The notes: generated from the letters alone by a model not told the origin. A stretch of 64,000 nt of DNA from Gaiellaceae bacterium (GCA_026002995.1 BPGK01000001.1:1364001-1428000), one strand, 5' to 3'; positions 36,988-47,297 are shown, counted from the first letter of the stretch. Numbers and translations are program-made.

Positions 36988-39677
36988 CGGATCGCAAGAA
37001 GCTGATCGAGGTCGCGCTGCCGCTCGAGGCGATCAACCGCGAGTCGGCGCGCGAGAAGTCGATCCGCCACGGACACCCCTCGACGCTCCACCTGTGGTGG
37101 GCGCGGCGGCCGCTCGCGGCCTGCCGGGCCGTGCTGTTCGCCTCGATCGTGGACGACCCCTCGTCGCGGCCCGACCTCTTTCCCACCGAGGCGGAGCAGG
37201 AGGCAGAGCGCCAGCGGCTCTTCCGGCTGATCGAGGAGCTCGTCAAGTGGGAGAACACCACCAACGAGACCGTGCTCGAGGCGGCGCGCGAGGAGATCCG
37301 CAAGGCGACGGGCGGCAACCCGCCACCCGTGCTCGACCCCTTCTGCGGCGGGGGCTCGATCCCCCTGGAGGCGCAGCGGCTCGGTTTGGAGGCGCACGCG
37401 AGCGACCTCAACCCCGTGGCCGTGCTGATCACGAAGGCGCTGATCGAGATCCCGCCGAAGTTCGCCGGCAAGCCGCCGGTCAACCCGGAGGCGCGGGCGA
37501 AGCTCGGGCACGGGGCGAGCTGGACGGGCGCGCAGGGGCTCGCCGAGGACATCCGCTACTACGGCCGCTGGATGCGCGACCGCGCCTTCGAGCGCATCGG
37601 CCACCTGTACCCGAAGGCGAAGCTTCCCGACGGCGGCGAGGCGACCGTGATCGCCTGGCTGTGGGCGCGCACGGTGAGATGCCCCAACCCGGCCTGCGGC
37701 GCCGAGATGCCGCTCGTCCGCTCGTTCGCGCTGTCGACGAAGAAGGGCAAGGAGTGGCACGTCGAGCCGATCGTCGAGGACGGGCGCGTGCGGTTCGAGG
37801 TGCGCCAGGGGAAGGACGCGCCGGAGGCGCCGAAGGTCGGGCGCGGAGCGACGTTTCGCTGCCTCGTCTGCGGTCAGACGGCGAGCGACGACTACATCAA
37901 AGGCGAAGGCATGGCCGGGCACATGGGCGCTCAGCTCATGGCAGTTGTCGCGGAAGGTGATCGTCAGCGCGTCTATCTCCCTCCGGACGTGGAGCACGTT
38001 GAGGTAGCTGAGTCGGCGGAACCGCAATGGGGACCCGAGGAAGAGCTTCCGTACGAGCCTCGTGCGATCTGGTGCACGCTGTACGGGCTCAAGAGGTATC
38101 GCGATCTCTTCACGCCGCGGCAGCTCGTGGCGCTGACGACGTTCAGCGACCTCGTCGGCGAGGCCCGCGAGCGCGTGCTCGCCGACGGCGGCGACGAGGC
38201 GTACGCGGACGCGGTCGCGACGTACCTCGCATTCGCGCTCGACAAGTGCGCCGACTACTGGAGCACCATCGCGACATGGCAGCCAGGGGGCTTCATTGCC
38301 CACGCCTTCGCCCGTCAGGCGATTCCGATGACGTGGGACTACGCCGAGGGGAATGTCTTCAGCGAGTCGACGGCCAACGTCGGAGCCGCCGTCGAGTGGG
38401 TCGCGAGGGTTCTCGATGCGCATCCGGCTTTGGGTGATGGTCGGGCGCAGCAGCTCGACGCAACAGCGGCTGTGAACGGGGTCGGCCGTCCGCTGGTTGC
38501 TACCGATCCGCCCTACTACGACAACATCGGCTACGCCGACCTGTCGGACTTCTTCTACGTCTGGCTGCGGCGCTCGCTCGGCTCGATCTACCCCGATCTC
38601 TTCAGCACCCTGCTGACGCCGAAGAGCCAGGAGCTCGTCGCGACCCCGTACCGCTTCGACGGCGACCGCGAGCGCGCGGAACGCTTCTTCGAGGAGGGCT
38701 TGCGGCGGGCGTTCGAGCGGATGCGCGAGGCGCACCATCTCCAGTACCCGCTGACGCTCTTCTACGCCTTCAAGCAGGCGGAGTCCCGCGACGGGGCGCT
38801 CACCTCGACGGGCTGGGAGACGATGCTCACCGGGCTCCTCGAGACCGGCTTCGCGGTCACGGGCACCTGGCCGATGCGCACGGAGCGGACAAGCAGGGTC
38901 ACGATGGGGACGAACATCCTCGCCTCCTCGATCGTGCTCGCCTGCCGCCCGCGGCCCGCCGACGCGCCGATCGCCACCCGCCGCGAGCTCGTGAACGCGC
39001 TCCGGGCCGAGCTTCCCGCAGCGCTCAGCAGCTCCAGCACGGGAACATCGCCCCCGTCGACCTCGCGCAGGCGGCGATCGGGCCGGGGATGGCGGTCTTC
39101 TCCCGTTACGCGAAGGTGCTCGAGGCGGACGGCTCGCAGATGACCGTCAGAAGCGCGCTCGCGCTCATCAACCAGACGCTCGACGAGATCCTCGCCGAGC
39201 AGGAGGGCGACTTCGACGCGGACACGCGCTTCGCCGTCGCCTGGTTCGAGCAGCGGGGCTTCGCGGAGGGGCCGTACGGCGAGGCGGACGTGCTCGCCCG
39301 CGCCAAGGACACCTCCACGGGCGGGCTCGAGGAGGCGGGCATCCTCGTCGCGCGGGCGGGCAAGGTGCGCCTCCTGCGCCGCGACGAGCTTCCCGAGGGC
39401 TGGGACCCGGCCGCCGACCGCCGCCCGACCGTGTGGGAGGCGACGCACCACCTCGCCCGCCGGCTGGAGACGGGCGGGGAGGCGGCGGCGGCGGAGCTCC
39501 TGCGCCGGCTCGGTGGCCTCGGCGAGGTCGCGCGCGAGCTCGCCTACCGCCTGTACACGACCTCGCGAGCGCAAGGGCTTCGCGCAGGAGGCGCTCGCCT
39601 ACAACGCGCTCGTCGTCGCCTGGCCGGAGATCGCCCGGCTCGCGAGCGGCGCGCCCGCGCAGGAGACGATGCTCTGA
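36984..39677 (+). CDS. DUF1156 adenine-specific DNA methylase with zinc ribbon (two frameshifts)
   Basis: This COG1743-type N6-adenine methyltransferase has the DUF1156 signature HPSTLHLWWARRPLAACRA (31-49), SAM-binding motif I DPFCGGGS (118-125), a CxxxxC...CxxC zinc ribbon (CPNPAC, CLVC), and catalytic DPPY (Asp508-Tyr511). Two indels disturb the 3' part, near 39030 and near 39565. The intact frames continue with QHGNIAPVDLAQAAIGPGMA and CERKGFAQEALAYNALVVAW to a stop at 39675. The expected protein is ~897 residues. It would modify host DNA, partnering the helicase and the HEPN-DUF499 ATPase. Confidence 0.88.
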
Positions 39678-40060
39678 TGGCGACCCCGCATCAGGTCGTC
39701 TACGAGGTCGCGGACGGCACGGCGCGCTACGACGGGCGCACGCTCGCCGAGTGGCTGCCCCAGGTGATCGAGGAGGTCGTCCGCGCCTGCGACCCGCTCC
39801 AGATCATCCTCTTCGGCTCGCTCGCCCGCTGCGAGGAGGGGCCGGACTCGGACATCGACCTGCTCGTCGTGCTCCCGCACGTCGATCCGGCCGAGAAGCG
39901 GGCGCTGATGGGATCGATCCGTTTCTCGATCGACGCGCCCGTGCCGATCGATGTCTTCGTCACCGATCCCGACGAGATCGAGCGGCGCAAGGACGTCGTC
40001 GGCTCGTTCCACTACTGGCCGCTGCGGGAGGGCAAGGTGGTGTATGAGCGGGCAGCGTGA
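39677..40060 (+). CDS. MNT-type nucleotidyltransferase
   Basis: This 127-residue minimal nucleotidyltransferase has the GS...DxD active site (Gly47-Ser48, Asp59, Asp61) in FGSLARCEEGPDSDIDLLVV. MNT proteins usually pair with HEPN proteins as toxin-antitoxin modules, AMPylating or polyadenylating the HEPN toxin. A 58-codon gene overlaps its end, and the gene after that starts with a HEPN domain, so such a partnership is plausible here. The ATG overlaps the methylase stop by one base. Confidence 0.85.
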   Translation: MATPHQVVYEVADGTARYDGRTLAEWLPQVIEEVVRACDPLQIILFGSLARCEEGPDSDIDLLVVLPHVDPAEKRALMGSIRFSIDAPVPIDVFVTDPDEIERRKDVVGSFHYWPLREGKVVYERAA

Positions 40061-40220
40061 GGCTGGGCCCGCGCCTGGCCGCTGGCTGCGGGAGGCCAGA
40101 GCATGGGCGATCACCGGACGCTACGTCGGCGATCTGGCGGATGCAGACGCGACGACTGCTCGCTCGCCCGTCGAGATCGCCGCCCGGGTCGCCCGTGTCG
40201 CCGGGGAGGCGCTTCGCTGA
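40044..40220 (+). CDS. Small protein overlapping the nucleotidyltransferase
   Basis: This 58-residue frame starts 17 nt before the nucleotidyltransferase ends and its stop shares a base with the next ATG. The segment GRWLREARAWAITGRYVGDL recalls the first helix of HEPN proteins that accompany MNT enzymes, but the catalytic R-x4-6-H is missing. It could be a degenerate or minimal HEPN partner. It is too short for a firm family call. Confidence 0.45.
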   Translation: MSGQREAGPAPGRWLREARAWAITGRYVGDLADADATTARSPVEIAARVARVAGEALR

Positions 40221-43200
40221 TGGCCGACACGAACAACGAGCGGGTCGGCAAGGCGCTCGCCCTCCTCGCGCAGGGGCTCGCCCCGTTCGTCGAGCGCGAG
40301 TGCGGCCTCAGGTACGGCGCGGACTGGGAGAACGCGGTGCCCGGCGACGGGACAAGGTCGAAGAGCGACGTCCAGTTTCTGCTTCGGACGATGGCGGCGA
40401 CCTGGCGCGACGTCTTCGAGCGGACGCTCGGGCGCATGGAGCGAAACTACGTCTCGGAGCTGATCGACGCGCGCAACCGGTGGGCGCACCAGGAGCTCTT
40501 CTCCTCCGACGACGCCTACCGCGCGCTCGACAGCGCCGAGCGGCTGCTGCTCGCCGTGAACGCCGGCGAGGAGGCGAGCGAGATCGGCCGCATGAAGCAC
40601 GACCTCCAGCGGCGCCGGTACGCGGAGGAGGCCCGGCGCGTGGTCCGCCGCAAGGCGGCGCAGCCGCTCGAGGGGATGCCGAGCGGGAACCTCAAGCCCT
40701 GGCGGGAGGTCGTCACGCCCCATCCCGACGTCGCCTCCGGGCCGCTACCAGCAGGCGGAGTTCGCCGCCGACCTGCACCAGGTGTGGCGCGACGAGGCAG
40801 AAGACGAGTACGGCCGCCCGGAGGAGTTCTTCCGCCGCACCTTCCTCACCGAGGGCTGCGCGACCTGCTCCTGAACGCCACCCGCCGGCTGCGCGGGGAG
40901 GGCGGCGACCCGGTCGTCCAGCTCCAGACGAACTTCGGCGGCGGCAAGACGCACTCGCTGATCGCGCTCCTCCACCTCGCCGGCGGCTACGACCCGGCGA
41001 CGCTGCCCGGCGTCGAGGAGATGCTGGCCGAAGCCGGCCTGGGCGCGCCGCCTCAGGCGCGCAGCGCGGTCCTCGTCGGCACGATGCTCGACCCCGGCAC
41101 GCCCAGGCGCAAGGACGACGGCACGCTCGTGCGCACGCTCTGGGGCGAGCTCGCCTGGCAGCTCGGCGGCGCCGAGGGCTACGCGCTCGTGGCGCAGGCC
41201 GACGAGGCGAGCACGAACCCGGGCGAGCGCCTGATCGCGCTGCTCGAGCGGCACGCACCGTGCCTCGTGCTCATCGACGAGTGGGTGGCGTACGCCCGCC
41301 AGCTCTACGGCCGCGACGACCTCCCCGCCGGCAGCTTCGACACGCAGATGACCTTCGCCCAGGCGCTCTCGGACGCCGTCAAGAGCGTCAAGAACGCGAT
41401 GCTCGTCGTCTCCATCCCCGCCTCGGACATCGAGGTGGGCGGCGAGGCGGGGAAGGCGGCGCTCGACCGGCTCTCGAACGTCATCTTCCGCCAGGAGGCA
41501 TCGTGGAAGCCGGCCTCACCGGAGGAGGGCTTCGAGATCGTCCGTCGGCGGCTCTTCGAGGAGGTGCCCGCCGAGCTCGCCCGCGAGCGCGACGCCGTCG
41601 TCAACGCGTTCGCCGAGCTGTACCTCAAGCACGCGGCCGAGTTCCCGCTGGGGGTGAAGGAGGGCGACTACCGGCGGCGGCTCGCGTCCGCCTACCCGAT
41701 CCACCCGGAGCTCTTCGACAAGCTCTTCACCGACTGGTCGACGCTCGAGAAGTTCCAGCGCACGCGCGGGGTGCTGCGGCTGATGGCGGCGGTGATCCAC
41801 GAGCTCTGGGAGCGCGGCGACAGCTCGCTCATGATCATGCCCGCCTCGGTGCCGATGGACGCCTCGGCGGTGGTCGCCGAGCTCACGCGCTACCTCGAGG
41901 AGGGGTGGACACCGGTCATCGCAGCAGACGTCGACGGGGAGAACGCGCTGCCGCTTCAGCTCGACCGCGAGAACCCGGGCTTCGGGCGCCTGAGCGCGGC
42001 CCGGCGCGTCGCCCGCACGATCTACCTCGGCTCGGCGCCGACGCTCCACCTCCAGAACAAGGGCATCGACGACCGCACGATCAAGCTCGGCTGCGTCCAG
42101 CCGGGCGAGTCGCCGGCGGTGTTCGGCGACGCCCTGCGGCGCCTCGCGACGCGCGCGATGTACCTCGTCGAGGACAAGGGCCAGTACTGGTACTCGCTCG
42201 GCCAGACGATCAGCCGCACCGCGACCGACCGCGCTCAGTCCCGCTTCCTCGAAGAGCACGCGGACGAGGAGATCCGGCGCCGGCTGGGCGCGGTCAGGGA
42301 GCGCGGCGACTTCGCGGGCGTCCACTGGGCGCCGCGCGGGCCGACCGAGGTGCCCGACGAGCCGGTCGCGCGCCTCGTCGTCCTCGGGCCGGAGTTCCCG
42401 CACGCCTCGGGAACGGAGCAGACGCCGGCGCGCGAGCTGGCGGAGCGCATCCTGGCCGAGCGCGCCGGCGGGACGCGGACGAACCGCAACATGCTCGTCT
42501 TCGTCGCGCCGGACAAGACACGCTTGGAGGAGCTGCGCGAGGCCGCCCGCTTCTACCTCGCGTGGAAGTCGGTGAGCGACGAGGCCGCCGAGCTCAACCT
42601 CGACGAGCTCGGTCGCCGCCAGGCCCGTAGCCAGGTCGAGCACTTCGACCTCACCGTTGCCCAGCGGATCGACGAGACCTTCGTGTGGACGCTCGTGCCG
42701 ACGCAGAAGGCCGGCTCGCCCGAGGTCGAGTGGGAGGCGATCCGCGTGACGGGCTCCGATCCCATTCCGGTGCGGGTCTCGCGGAAGCTCGGGGGCGAGG
42801 AGGCGCTGATCGTCGAGTACTCGGGCGTGCGGCTGCGCATGAACCTCGACGGGGTGCCGCTGTGGCAGGGAGACCACGTCTCGACCCTCAAGCTCTGGTC
42901 GTACTTCGCGCAGTACCTCTACCTGCCGCGCCTGCGTGACAGCACGGTGCTGGCGCGCGCGATCGAGAACGGCGTCGCCTCGACGACCTGGGAGCAGGAG
43001 ACGTTCGCCTACGCCGACGCCTTTGACGAGGCGAAGGGCCGGTACGTAGGGCTGCGCGCCGGCGAGCAGGTCGTCGTGCGGATCGACGGCGCGAGCGTGG
43101 TCGTCAAGCCCGAGGTTGCGCGCGAGCAGCTGCGGCAGGTCGTGACCGGCGCCGGAGGGATCGCAAGCGCCGAGTCGATGGGCGTGCCCACGGTCGAGGT

Positions 43201-43468
43201 CGGCGAGGCTCCGGCCGAGGCCGGCCCGGCTCCTCCGGGTCGCTTCTACGGCGCCGTCTCTATCGATCCCGTGCGGATGAGTCGCGACGCCGGACAGGTG
43301 GCCGACGAGGTGGTGAAGCACCTCGTGGGGCTCGCCGACGCCGAGGTCGAGGTGCGGATCGAGATCACCGCGACGCGCGAGGGGGGCTTCCCCGACGACG
43401 TCGTGCGCACGGTGACCGAGAACGCACGAACGCTGAAGTTCGACCAGCACGGCTTCGAGGAGGTGTAG
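40220..43468 (+). CDS. HEPN (Swt1-type)-DUF499 AAA ATPase (compensated frameshift)
   Basis: This ~1082-residue protein starts with a Swt1-like HEPN domain (residues ~1-115) carrying RNRWAH (Arg85-His90), the R-x4-H of HEPN ribonucleases. A DUF499 (COG1483) P-loop ATPase follows with Walker A GGGKTHS (~240) and Walker B LVLIDEW. Between ~40739 and ~40855 the frame is shifted: an extra G and then a missing G restore the downstream frame, leaving ~39 wrong residues. Corrected reading gives [23 protein letters not shown]499 also occurs in BREX PglY/BrxC. It ends the operon. Confidence 0.85.
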   Translation: MADTNNERVGKALALLAQGLAPFVERECGLRYGADWENAVPGDGTRSKSDVQFLLRTMAATWRDVFERTLGRMERNYVSELIDARNRWAHQELFSSDDAYRALDSAERLLLAVNAGEEASEIGRMKHDLQRRRYAEEARRVVRRKAAQPLEGMPSGNLKPWREVVTPHPDVASGPLPAGGVRRRPAPGVARRGRRRVRPPGGVLPPHLPHRGLRDLLLNATRRLRGEGGDPVVQLQTNFGGGKTHSLIALLHLAGGYDPATLPGVEEMLAEAGLGAPPQARSAVLVGTMLDPGTPRRKDDGTLVRTLWGELAWQLGGAEGYALVAQADEASTNPGERLIALLERHAPCLVLIDEWVAYARQLYGRDDLPAGSFDTQMTFAQALSDAVKSVKNAMLVVSIPASDIEVGGEAGKAALDRLSNVIFRQEASWKPASPEEGFEIVRRRLFEEVPAELARERDAVVNAFAELYLKHAAEFPLGVKEGDYRRRLASAYPIHPELFDKLFTDWSTLEKFQRTRGVLRLMAAVIHELWERGDSSLMIMPASVPMDASAVVAELTRYLEEGWTPVIAADVDGENALPLQLDRENPGFGRLSAARRVARTIYLGSAPTLHLQNKGIDDRTIKLGCVQPGESPAVFGDALRRLATRAMYLVEDKGQYWYSLGQTISRTATDRAQSRFLEEHADEEIRRRLGAVRERGDFAGVHWAPRGPTEVPDEPVARLVVLGPEFPHASGTEQTPARELAERILAERAGGTRTNRNMLVFVAPDKTRLEELREAARFYLAWKSVSDEAAELNLDELGRRQARSQVEHFDLTVAQRIDETFVWTLVPTQKAGSPEVEWEAIRVTGSDPIPVRVSRKLGGEEALIVEYSGVRLRMNLDGVPLWQGDHVSTLKLWSYFAQYLYLPRLRDSTVLARAIENGVASTTWEQETFAYADAFDEAKGRYVGLRAGEQVVVRIDGASVVVKPEVAREQLRQVVTGAGGIASAESMGVPTVEVGEAPAEAGPAPPGRFYGAVSIDPVRMSRDAGQVADEVVKHLVGLADAEVEVRIEITATREGGFPDDVVRTVTENARTLKFDQHGFEEV

Positions 43469-43473
43469 GCCAG

Positions 43474-43795
43474 ATCCACTGGCTGACGATCGTTACGGGC
43501 ATCGCTGCAGGCGCCGCTGCGGTGACGGCAGTCGGCGTGCTCGCGTTGGAGCGCGCCAGGTCGCGCTGACGAAGCAGCGGCTCGAATACGTCAAGCAGCA
43601 GCACGGAGCCCGCGACCGAACCACCTCATCCTCCACCGCGCGACCTGCCGCACGATCACCGGGCAGCCGACGCGAGGAGGACCCTGGACGGGCCCGGATA
43701 TCAAAGTGTGCGCCGACGACGAGCTCAAGATCGCAGCCTGGGCGGGGCAGGCGGTTGGCGCCGAGCCGACACGTTGTCTCGTGTGTCTGAGCTGA
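43474..43795 (+). pseudogene. Broken small membrane/cysteine protein remnants
   Basis: Three neighbouring frames carry protein-like pieces: a membrane segment (WLTIVTGIAAGAAAVTAVGV), then RQVALTKQRLEYVKQQHG, then HRATCRTITGQPTRGGPW ending in CLVCLS at 43795. At least two frame changes are needed to join them, and no start codon is clear. The last piece may be a separate small cysteine-containing gene. Families are not recognised. Confidence 0.35.
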
Positions 43796-43972
43796 GGTGA
43801 CGCCGACCGCCCGGACTTGCTCCAACGAGCCGACGTGGGCGCTCAAAGCTGCGCTCCGCTCGTGATCGTCCTCAGGAGGCAGAGGCGCTCGAGATCGACG
43901 ACGTCCGCGGCTCGGACCGCTTCCGGACTTGTAGAACCACACTTCGCCCCGCTCGCGGCCCCGAGCGCGCCG

Positions 43973-44293
43973 ATGCGGAGACGTGTCCGGAGGGTCGTCG
44001 ACCACTCCGCCTCTCCGGGGCTGCCCGCCGGGCCGGGCGGCGTCCGGGCGATCCTCGGCGCGATCCGCGAGGCGCTCCCCGACCACGACGCGAAGATCGT
44101 GCACATGGTCGCCGAGGGCGACCTCGTCGCCACGTACAAGACCTTCGCCGGCACGCGCGTGCGCGAGCTCTTCGGCATCCCGCCGAGCGGCAGGACCGGG
44201 ACGATCCGCGTCATGGACTTCGTGCGCTACGCCGACGGCAAGATCGTCGAGCACTGGAACGCCGTCGACCTCTCCGACCTGACGGCGAGCTGA
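43973..44293 (+). pseudogene. N-terminally truncated SnoaL-like / ester-cyclase fold protein
   Basis: From VVDHSASPGLPAGPGG onward the sequence matches the SnoaL-like small alpha/beta fold: GGVRAILGAIREALPDH, GDLVATYKTFAGTR, and VMDFVRYADGKIVEHWNAVD. The usual first ~35 residues, with the RLYEEVFN-type helix, are missing. ATG 43973 gives only a short basic lead-in. It is most likely a truncated gene in decayed DNA after the island. Confidence 0.45.
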
Positions 44294-44354
44294 CGGGAGG
44301 CCCGGCGCCGCCCTCGCGGCGACGACCGGCGCTCCGGCGGCGCAGAATGCGGCC

Positions 44355-45751
44355 GTGGCCGAGGACCAGCTCGCTCGCTACCTCGAGTCGCTCGACCGGG
44401 CGGAGCTCGCTCGGCGCCTCACCGCGCTCGCGCGCCGCGATCCGCAGCTCCGCCTCGCGCTGAGGCCGAGGCCGAGGCCGCGTCGGGCGCGCTCGACGTC
44501 AAGAAGCTGAAGAAGGAGCTGACCGCGCAGCTCCGCGTCACCAAGCGCAGCTACGACCGGCGCTATGCTCGCCGGTACGCCCAGCAGGCGGACGCGGCGC
44601 TCGACCTGCTCGAGGCGCTGCTCGAGGCGGGTCACGCCGAGGCGGTCGTCGCGCTGGCGGAGCACTGCATGAAGCGGATCGACACCGCCGACCGGGCGAT
44701 CGACGACTCGGGCGGGTACGTGGCGACGGTCGCCGACCGCCTCAAGGCGCTCCACCACGACGCCTGCCTCGCCGCGCGCCCCGACGCCCGCGCGCTGGGC
44801 GCGCGCCTCGGCGAGTGGGCGCTCACCGACGACTCGGATCGGAAATGGTTCCTCCACGCGCGGATGCGCTACGCCGACGTCCTCGGGGACGAGGGGCTCG
44901 CCGCGTTCCGGGAGCGCGTCGCGCCCGAGTGGGACGCGCTCCCGTCGCTGCCTCCTACCCGCACTCCCTTCGGGAGGTCGTGGGATTCCCGTCGCTTCCG
45001 GGTCACGTTCCTGCGCGAGGGGCTCGCGCGCGCCGGTGGGAGCGTCGACGAGCTGGTGGAGGTGCTCTCGCGCGACCTGTCGTCACCGCATCAGTTCGAG
45101 CGGATCGCAGAGGCGCTGGAGCAGGCCGGGCGCGAGCGCGAGGCGCTCGCCTGGCTCGAGCGCGGCAACCGCGCGTACGCGCCCGCCGGCGACCCGGGGG
45201 TGCGGTCGCGCCTCCTGGCCGCATACTTGCGCGACGGGCAGGTCGAGGACGCGCTCGAGCTCGCCGCACGCGCGCATGCGCAGGCTCCGTCGGTGCGGAC
45301 GTACGCGGAGCTGAGGGCGGCCGCCGAGGCGGCGGGGGAGTGGCCAGAGCGCCGCGAGGAGGCACTCGAGCGGCTGCGCCGCGCCGATCGCTACGGCGGC
45401 CGCTCGTCGGCGGTCCGGGCCCAGCTCGCCGAGGCCGATCTCGACGGGGCGTGGGCCGATGCGACCGTAGGGGGCTGCGACGACGCCACCTGGCTCGAGC
45501 TCGCCGATGCCAGCCGCGAGCATCGTCCCGACGATGCGGCCCGCGTGTACGGCCGACTCCTGGAGGACGCGCTCGAGATCGCCGACGACCGGCACTACGC
45601 CCGCGTGGTCGATCTCCTCGCCCGTTGGCGCGACACCCTGCGCCTCCACGGCCGGGCGCGGGAGCTCGACCTCCAGGTCGCTGCGATCCGGGAGCTCTAC
45701 GCGCGCCGCCCCCGGCTCCTGAAGCGGCTGGACGGCGCGGGTTTCGTCTAG
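44355..45751 (+). CDS. Helical-repeat protein of the SWIM-associated type (frameshifted)
   Basis: GTG 44355 gives an opening AEDQLARYLESLDRAELARR, then an indel near 44461 moves translation to the frame of EAEAEAASGALDVKKLKKEL, which runs to 45751. The rest (~430 residues) is alpha-helical with TPR-like pairs, for example ERIAEALEQAGREREALAWL and VEDALELAARAHAQAPSVRT. The layout resembles the region that follows SWIM zinc fingers in some actinobacterial proteins, but no SWIM motif is present. A protein-binding scaffold is the safest description. Confidence 0.5.
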
Positions 45752-45842
45752 GACGGGCTTCCTCGCGCCCGCGCCGGTGGCCGGGTGGGCGTCGCCCCGT
45801 GCTCGTTCCGTGACCGCGTGCGTGTCCGTCCGGCTGGGCTGC

Positions 45843-45848
45843 TAGCCT
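45843..45848 (+). promoter_or_regulatory. -10-like element TAGCCT before the HNH gene
   Basis: TAGCCT lies 9 nt upstream of GTG 45858, and 3 nt upstream of the alternative TTG at 45852. It is similar to, but not exactly spaced like, the other leaderless modules of the window. Confidence 0.3.
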
Positions 45849-45857
45849 CTGTTGGCA

Positions 45858-47297
45858 GTGGAGGCAACGAAGTTGGAGAGCGCGAACGCACGGGCGGAGG
45901 AGCGCTTCCGCGCGCAGGTGCGCCTGGAGGAGGAGCTGGCGACGCTCTTCGCGCACGTGAGCGCCGCGATCGCCCGCTGGCTCGAGCTCGCCCGGGAGCT
46001 CGACGAGCAGGGCGGCTGCGAGGATCTCGCCCGCTTCCTCGCCTACCGCTGCGGGATCACGGTCCGCGAGGCTGGCGAGTACGTGCGGGTCGCCGCGGCG
46101 CTGCGCGAGCTGCCCGCGATCCGGGCCGCCTTCGCCCGCGGCGAGCTGACCTTCACCAAGGTGCGCGCGTTGACCAGGGTCGCGACCCCGACCTGCGAGC
46201 AGGGCCTGCTCGAGCTCGCCCGGGTCTTGACCGCCTCCCAGCTCGAGCGCGCGCTCCGCGCCTACCGGCGGCTCGCGGCGGCCGAGGCCCGCGAGACGCA
46301 CGAGCTCGAGTTCGTCGACTACTACTTCGAGGAGGACGGCTCGCTCTACCTGCGCGCGCGCCTGCCGGCCGAGGACGGGACGCTCCTGGTCAAGGCGCTC
46401 GAGGCGGCCCGGGAGCGGGTGCTCGAGCGCCGACGCGCGGAGCGGGCCGCCGCCGCACGCGCTGCTGCGCGGGCCGCTGAACCGGCCGCTGCCTCCGCCG
46501 CTGGACCCGCGCCGGAGGCAGCCGACTCCCTCGCCGCCGCTTCTGCCGCCGCGCCCGCGCCGGAGGCAGCCGACGCCCTCGCGGCCGCTTCTGCCTCTCT
46601 CGTCCCCGCCGCCGAGCCCGAGCGCCCGCTGGGGGTGGAGGCGCTGCTCGAGCTCGCCCGAGCGTCCCTCGCCTCTCCCTCCGACGAGCGCCCGAGCGAG
46701 CGCGCGCGGGTGGTCGTCCACGTCGATGCCGCTGCGCTCGCCGCCGACGGCAACGGCCGCTGCGAGCTCGAGGACGGCCCGGTCATCTCCTCCGAGACGG
46801 CGCGGCGGCTCGGCTGCGACGCCGAGCTCCTTGCCCAGGTGGAGCGGGACGGCCTCCCGCTGAGCGTCGGGCGCCGCCGGCGCACGGTGCCGCCCGCGCT
46901 CCGTCGAGCGCTCGAGGCCCGCGACGACGGCGCCTGCCGCTTCCCCGGCTGCGAACGGCGCCGCCACCTGCAGGCACACCACCGCCGGCACTGGGCCGAC
47001 GGTGGGGAGACGAGCGTCGACAACCTCGTCCTGCTCTGCTTCCACCACCACCGGCTCGTCCACGAGGGCGGGTACACGCTCGAGGACGACGGCGCCGGCG
47101 GCCTTCGCTTCCGCAACCGCTACGGCGTGCTCGCCGCCACCGTCCCGCCGCGGCCTCCGCCCGCGAGCGCGGACGCGCTCCTCGCGGAGAACGAGCGGGC
47201 GGGGCTCGTGCTCGGCCCAGGGACGAACTGTGTCGGCGGCGACGGCCCCTTCGACCTCGCGCTCGCCGTGGCTGCGGTTGTGCAGGCAGCCGCCTGA
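45858..47297 (+). CDS. HNH endonuclease with DUF222 (13E12 repeat family)
   Basis: This ~479-residue protein has the DUF222 helical domain (~residues 25-200) and a C-terminal HNH nuclease (CRFPGCERRRHLQAHHRRHW then DNLVLLCFHHHRLVHEGG). The family is abundant and multicopy in actinobacteria and is thought to be mobile. Between the domains is an Ala/Pro/Glu linker with a 48-bp tandem duplication. The HNH metal-binding histidines and cysteines look intact, so the protein may be active. Confidence 0.88.
   Translation: MEATKLESANARAEERFRAQVRLEEELATLFAHVSAAIARWLELARELDEQGGCEDLARFLAYRCGITVREAGEYVRVAAALRELPAIRAAFARGELTFTKVRALTRVATPTCEQGLLELARVLTASQLERALRAYRRLAAAEARETHELEFVDYYFEEDGSLYLRARLPAEDGTLLVKALEAARERVLERRRAERAAAARAAARAAEPAAASAAGPAPEAADSLAAASAAAPAPEAADALAAASASLVPAAEPERPLGVEALLELARASLASPSDERPSERARVVVHVDAAALAADGNGRCELEDGPVISSETARRLGCDAELLAQVERDGLPLSVGRRRRTVPPALRRALEARDDGACRFPGCERRRHLQAHHRRHWADGGETSVDNLVLLCFHHHRLVHEGGYTLEDDGAGGLRFRNRYGVLAATVPPRPPPASADALLAENERAGLVLGPGTNCVGGDGPFDLALAVAAVVQAAA
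46506..46595. repeat. 48-bp tandem repeat in the HNH-protein linker
   Basis: Two units with a 48-bp period (46506 and 46554), starting CCCGCGCCGGAGGCAGCCGA, encode PAPEAAD(S/A)LAAASA. The sequence is in frame, so it only lengthens the interdomain linker. Confidence 0.8.

Noticed and set aside
28549-43468. Classification as BREX or DISARM
   Set aside because: PglZ, BrxL, PglX-type methylase, DrmA, DrmB and PLD are absent. Shared domains (DUF499, SNF2 helicase) are not enough.
23740-45800. An integrative element with identifiable attachment sites
   Set aside because: No integrase gene and no second copy of the ssrA 3' end was found by eye within the window; kept only as a hypothesis.
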